Positions 15,144 through 17,024 of a stretch of DNA of 17,024 bases are shown here, piece by piece. The position numbers and the translations under genes were made by a program. This DNA comes from Bacteroidota bacterium (lineage in GTDB: Bacteria; Bacteroidota; Bacteroidia; Bacteroidales; Bacteroidaceae). The notes beneath the pieces were generated by a model, which did no database searches, was not told the origin of the DNA, and saw nothing but the letters and a program-made list of their open reading frames with translations. The stretch is taken from NCBI GenBank assembly GCA_023415545.1, contig JAEZKJ010000049.1, forward strand, positions 1 through 17,024. The letters are read 5' to 3'. Numbering within the stretch: the first letter of the stretch is position 1; the number at the start of each line of letters is the position of its first letter.

Positions 15144-17024
15144 TTAAATAGCTTTTAGTTTTAGAACATGGCTTGCATATTCACCATTTAAAGGTAGTTC
15201 AACTCCTTGTTTCATAAGAATAGAACCTTTAATTTTCTTTCCATTTAGTGAAATAGGTTTTTCCTCAACATTCATCTCTGTTATCAAATATGTTTTATCG
15301 GGATCAAGTCCTTTCATTGTGAATCTTGGTATAACCTGATTATGGAAATGCTCTAGTTTATAAGCGAAGAAAACAGCCTCACTTTTATCTTCAGTGCTAT
15401 ACATGAGTGATGAAACTCCTTTTTTATCATATGGAGATATTAATCTGTAAAGATCACCTTGTTGTACAATAGGGCGAATTTCTTTATATCCTTGAATAGC
15501 TTTTTTAGAAAACTCTTTCTCCTTCTCAGTCATATTTTTAGGTTGAATTTCCATGCCAAGACGCCCTGTCATAGCAACATCAAAACGGAACTTTATAGGA
15601 ATAATTCTTCCTGTTTGATGATTTGGAGCTGCACTGACATGACTAGCCATAGCAGCCGAAGGGAAGAAGTATGAAGTACCCCACTGCATATATATCCTTT
15701 GAAGAGCATCGGTATCATCACTAACCCAAAATTCATCGAAATATGGTAGTAGACCATATGTTGCACGTCCTCCACCACTGGCACATGCTTGTATTACTAG
15801 ATCAGGATATTTTGCACGAATTCTCTCTAAAACTTTTTTCAATCCTCTATGATAGTCAATCATAAGATGTGACTGTTTGTCGGCTGTAAGATAAGTTGAT
15901 CCCCAGTTAGCAACACTCATATTTGCATCCCATTTAATGTAATACAGATCAGGATTTTCCTTCATTAAGTTATCAACGATACTGAATATAAAATCTTGAA
16001 CCTTTGGATTTGAAACATCTAAAACAAGCTGACTTCCTCCCCTACCTGTACGAAGTGGACGATTAGTTTGTTGTATAACCCAATCAGGATGTTTTTCATA
16101 AAGTTCACTTACTGTATTAGTCATTTCAGGTTCGATCCAAATACCAAACTTTATTCCATGTTTTTTTGCACTGTTTACTAATCCAGGTACACCATTAGGA
16201 AGTTTATTTTTATCTACAATCCAATCACCTAACGAACTTTTATCATTTATTCTAGGATATTTTTTACCAAACCATCCATCATCCATAACGAAAAGTTCAC
16301 CACCCATTGATGAGATATCACCCATCATCTGGTCCATACCTTCCTCATTAATATCAAAATAAACACCTTCCCAACTATTCAATAATATATCACGAAGTTT
16401 CTCTCCATTATAAAGTTTTCCATCCACTCGAGCCCATTTATGAAAATTACGACTTGCTCCACTTAATCCATTATTGCTATATGTCAAAGCAAGTTCCGGA
16501 GTAATAAAAGTCTCTTTAGGCATAAGTTTATATTCTGAATTCTCCTCATTTATGCCGGCAATAAAGTGATGTTGTCTTTTATTATCTGTATCTATACTCA
16601 ATTTATAGTTTCCACTCCAACAAAGAGCAGCACCAATTACTCTGCCATTATCTTCCTGAGGTTTCCCATCTAATGAAAACATTACTTCACCATGGTCAGT
16701 CTGTGAATTTCTTACTCCATCTTTATTTTTTATTACTAACATTCCGGGATTGAGTTCCTCTTGAACAAGTTTACCCTCATCAGCCCAAGCTCCATGAAGA
16801 TGTGAAAGCCATACTTCACCACGTCGGATAGGCAGATATGCGGAAGCAAATTTTCTTAATATAACAGGCTTTTTCTCATTATTTGTTATTTCAGTCCATG
16901 TCTCAATTACATCTGATTTATCAAATGCTTTGTAAATTACCTTTACAATAAAAGGATAAACTTTATCCTTCATTGTGATAGTAGTTAGTGTAGCATTTTT
17001 CAACTTTGAAGTAGTGACATCACT
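15144..17024 (-). CDS. GH36 alpha-galactosidase (N-terminus cut by right window edge)
   Basis: The frame stays open to the window edge, so this is the C-terminal 626 codons of a protein that is probably about 700-730 residues with a signal peptide. The GH36/clan GH-D barrel is clear: NSWEGVYFDINEE, FVMDDGWFGKK, DWIVDKNKLPNG, KFGIWIEPEM, then YYIKWDAN with the catalytic nucleophile Asp (codon 15927-15929), CASGGGRATYGLL, and FWVSDDTDALQR with the acid/base Asp. The enzyme removes terminal alpha-galactose from raffinose-type oligosaccharides or galactomannan. The most upstream ATG/TTG-like codon near 17003 is internal, not the true start. It has no obvious tie to the inositol cluster, and I see no SusC/D genes here. 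Confidence 0.93.
   Translation of the reverse strand, partial: SDVTTSKLKNATLTTITMKDKVYPFIVKVIYKAFDKSDVIETWTEITNNEKKPVILRKFASAYLPIRRGEVWLSHLHGAWADEGKLVQEELNPGMLVIKNKDGVRNSQTDHGEVMFSLDGKPQEDNGRVIGAALCWSGNYKLSIDTDNKRQHHFIAGINEENSEYKLMPKETFITPELALTYSNNGLSGASRNFHKWARVDGKLYNGEKLRDILLNSWEGVYFDINEEGMDQMMGDISSMGGELFVMDDGWFGKKYPRINDKSSLGDWIVDKNKLPNGVPGLVNSAKKHGIKFGIWIEPEMTNTVSELYEKHPDWVIQQTNRPLRTGRGGSQLVLDVSNPKVQDFIFSIVDNLMKENPDLYYIKWDANMSVANWGSTYLTADKQSHLMIDYHRGLKKVLERIRAKYPDLVIQACASGGGRATYGLLPYFDEFWVSDDTDALQRIYMQWGTSYFFPSAAMASHVSAAPNHQTGRIIPIKFRFDVAMTGRLGMEIQPKNMTEKEKEFSKKAIQGYKEIRPIVQQGDLYRLISPYDKKGVSSLMYSTEDKSEAVFFAYKLEHFHNQVIPRFTMKGLDPDKTYLITEMNVEEKPISLNGKKIKGSILMKQGVELPLNGEYASHVLKLKAI

Noticed and set aside
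17001..17003. TTG start for the alpha-galactosidase
   Set aside because: The reading frame continues open to the window edge, and the first part of the GH36 beta domain would be missing; treated as a partial gene.
1..17024. tRNA, rRNA, CRISPR array, insertion sequence or prophage
   Set aside because: No cloverleaf-like segments, regularly spaced repeats, transposase or phage genes were seen on either strand by eye.

Overview
The window is a low-GC, densely coded chromosomal segment from a member of the Bacteroidota, most likely order Bacteroidales. The evidence is Bacteroidales-type proteins (DUF4837 lipoprotein, DUF4251 exported protein, a GT2/DUF4922-like fusion paired with a SpoIID-like protein, a FucP-type transporter), TAnnTTTG-type -7 promoter elements, and little Shine-Dalgarno signal before starts. 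Genus cannot be fixed from the sequence. I see no RNA genes, CRISPR arrays, insertion sequences or phage genes.

Left part (1-8197). An inositol-3-phosphate synthase fragment (leftward, cut by the window edge) and a PfkB-family kinase (rightward) diverge from a 139-bp intergenic region that carries two inverted repeats. The kinase converges on a leftward gene train: pdxA, a nucleotidyltransferase, an ATP-grasp enzyme, a CDP-alcohol phosphatidyltransferase, an LPG-synthase-TM/UPF0104 membrane protein, a HAD hydrolase and a FucP-type MFS transporter. From pdxA on, these genes are 3-4 nt apart or overlapping. The two convergent 3' ends share one palindrome that holds both stop codons and is probably a two-way terminator.

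Middle (8242-10532). Upstream on the same strand are a DUF4837 lipoprotein and rlmN, so the housekeeping genes rlmN, DUF4837 and pdxA may be co-transcribed with the inositol/lipid genes. A divergent promoter region (10362-10532) separates rlmN from the next rightward pair.

Right part (10533-17024). A three-part fusion (degenerate GT-A-like region, family 2 glycosyltransferase, HIT/GalT-type nucleotidyltransferase) is followed 9 bp later by a SpoIID/LytB-type protein without a visible signal peptide. A DUF4251 exported protein follows. It faces a GH36 alpha-galactosidase, truncated at the right edge, across a strong 16-bp-stem terminator.

Working hypothesis (inference): the synthase makes inositol 3-phosphate. 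The nucleotidyltransferase and the CDP-alcohol phosphotransferase then build an inositol-phosphate diester, either a lipid head group or a soluble or glycan-linked product. The ATP-grasp enzyme and the HAD protein modify it, the UPF0104 protein handles the lipid at the membrane, and the PfkB kinase and the transporter may salvage the polyol or sugar. The enzyme classes parallel the archaeal di-inositol-phosphate route (inositol-phosphate cytidylyltransferase, CDP-alcohol transferase, phosphatase). They also differ from the inositol-lipid cluster described in Bacteroides by including a nucleotidyltransferase and an ATP-grasp protein. None of the substrates can be proved from sequence alone.
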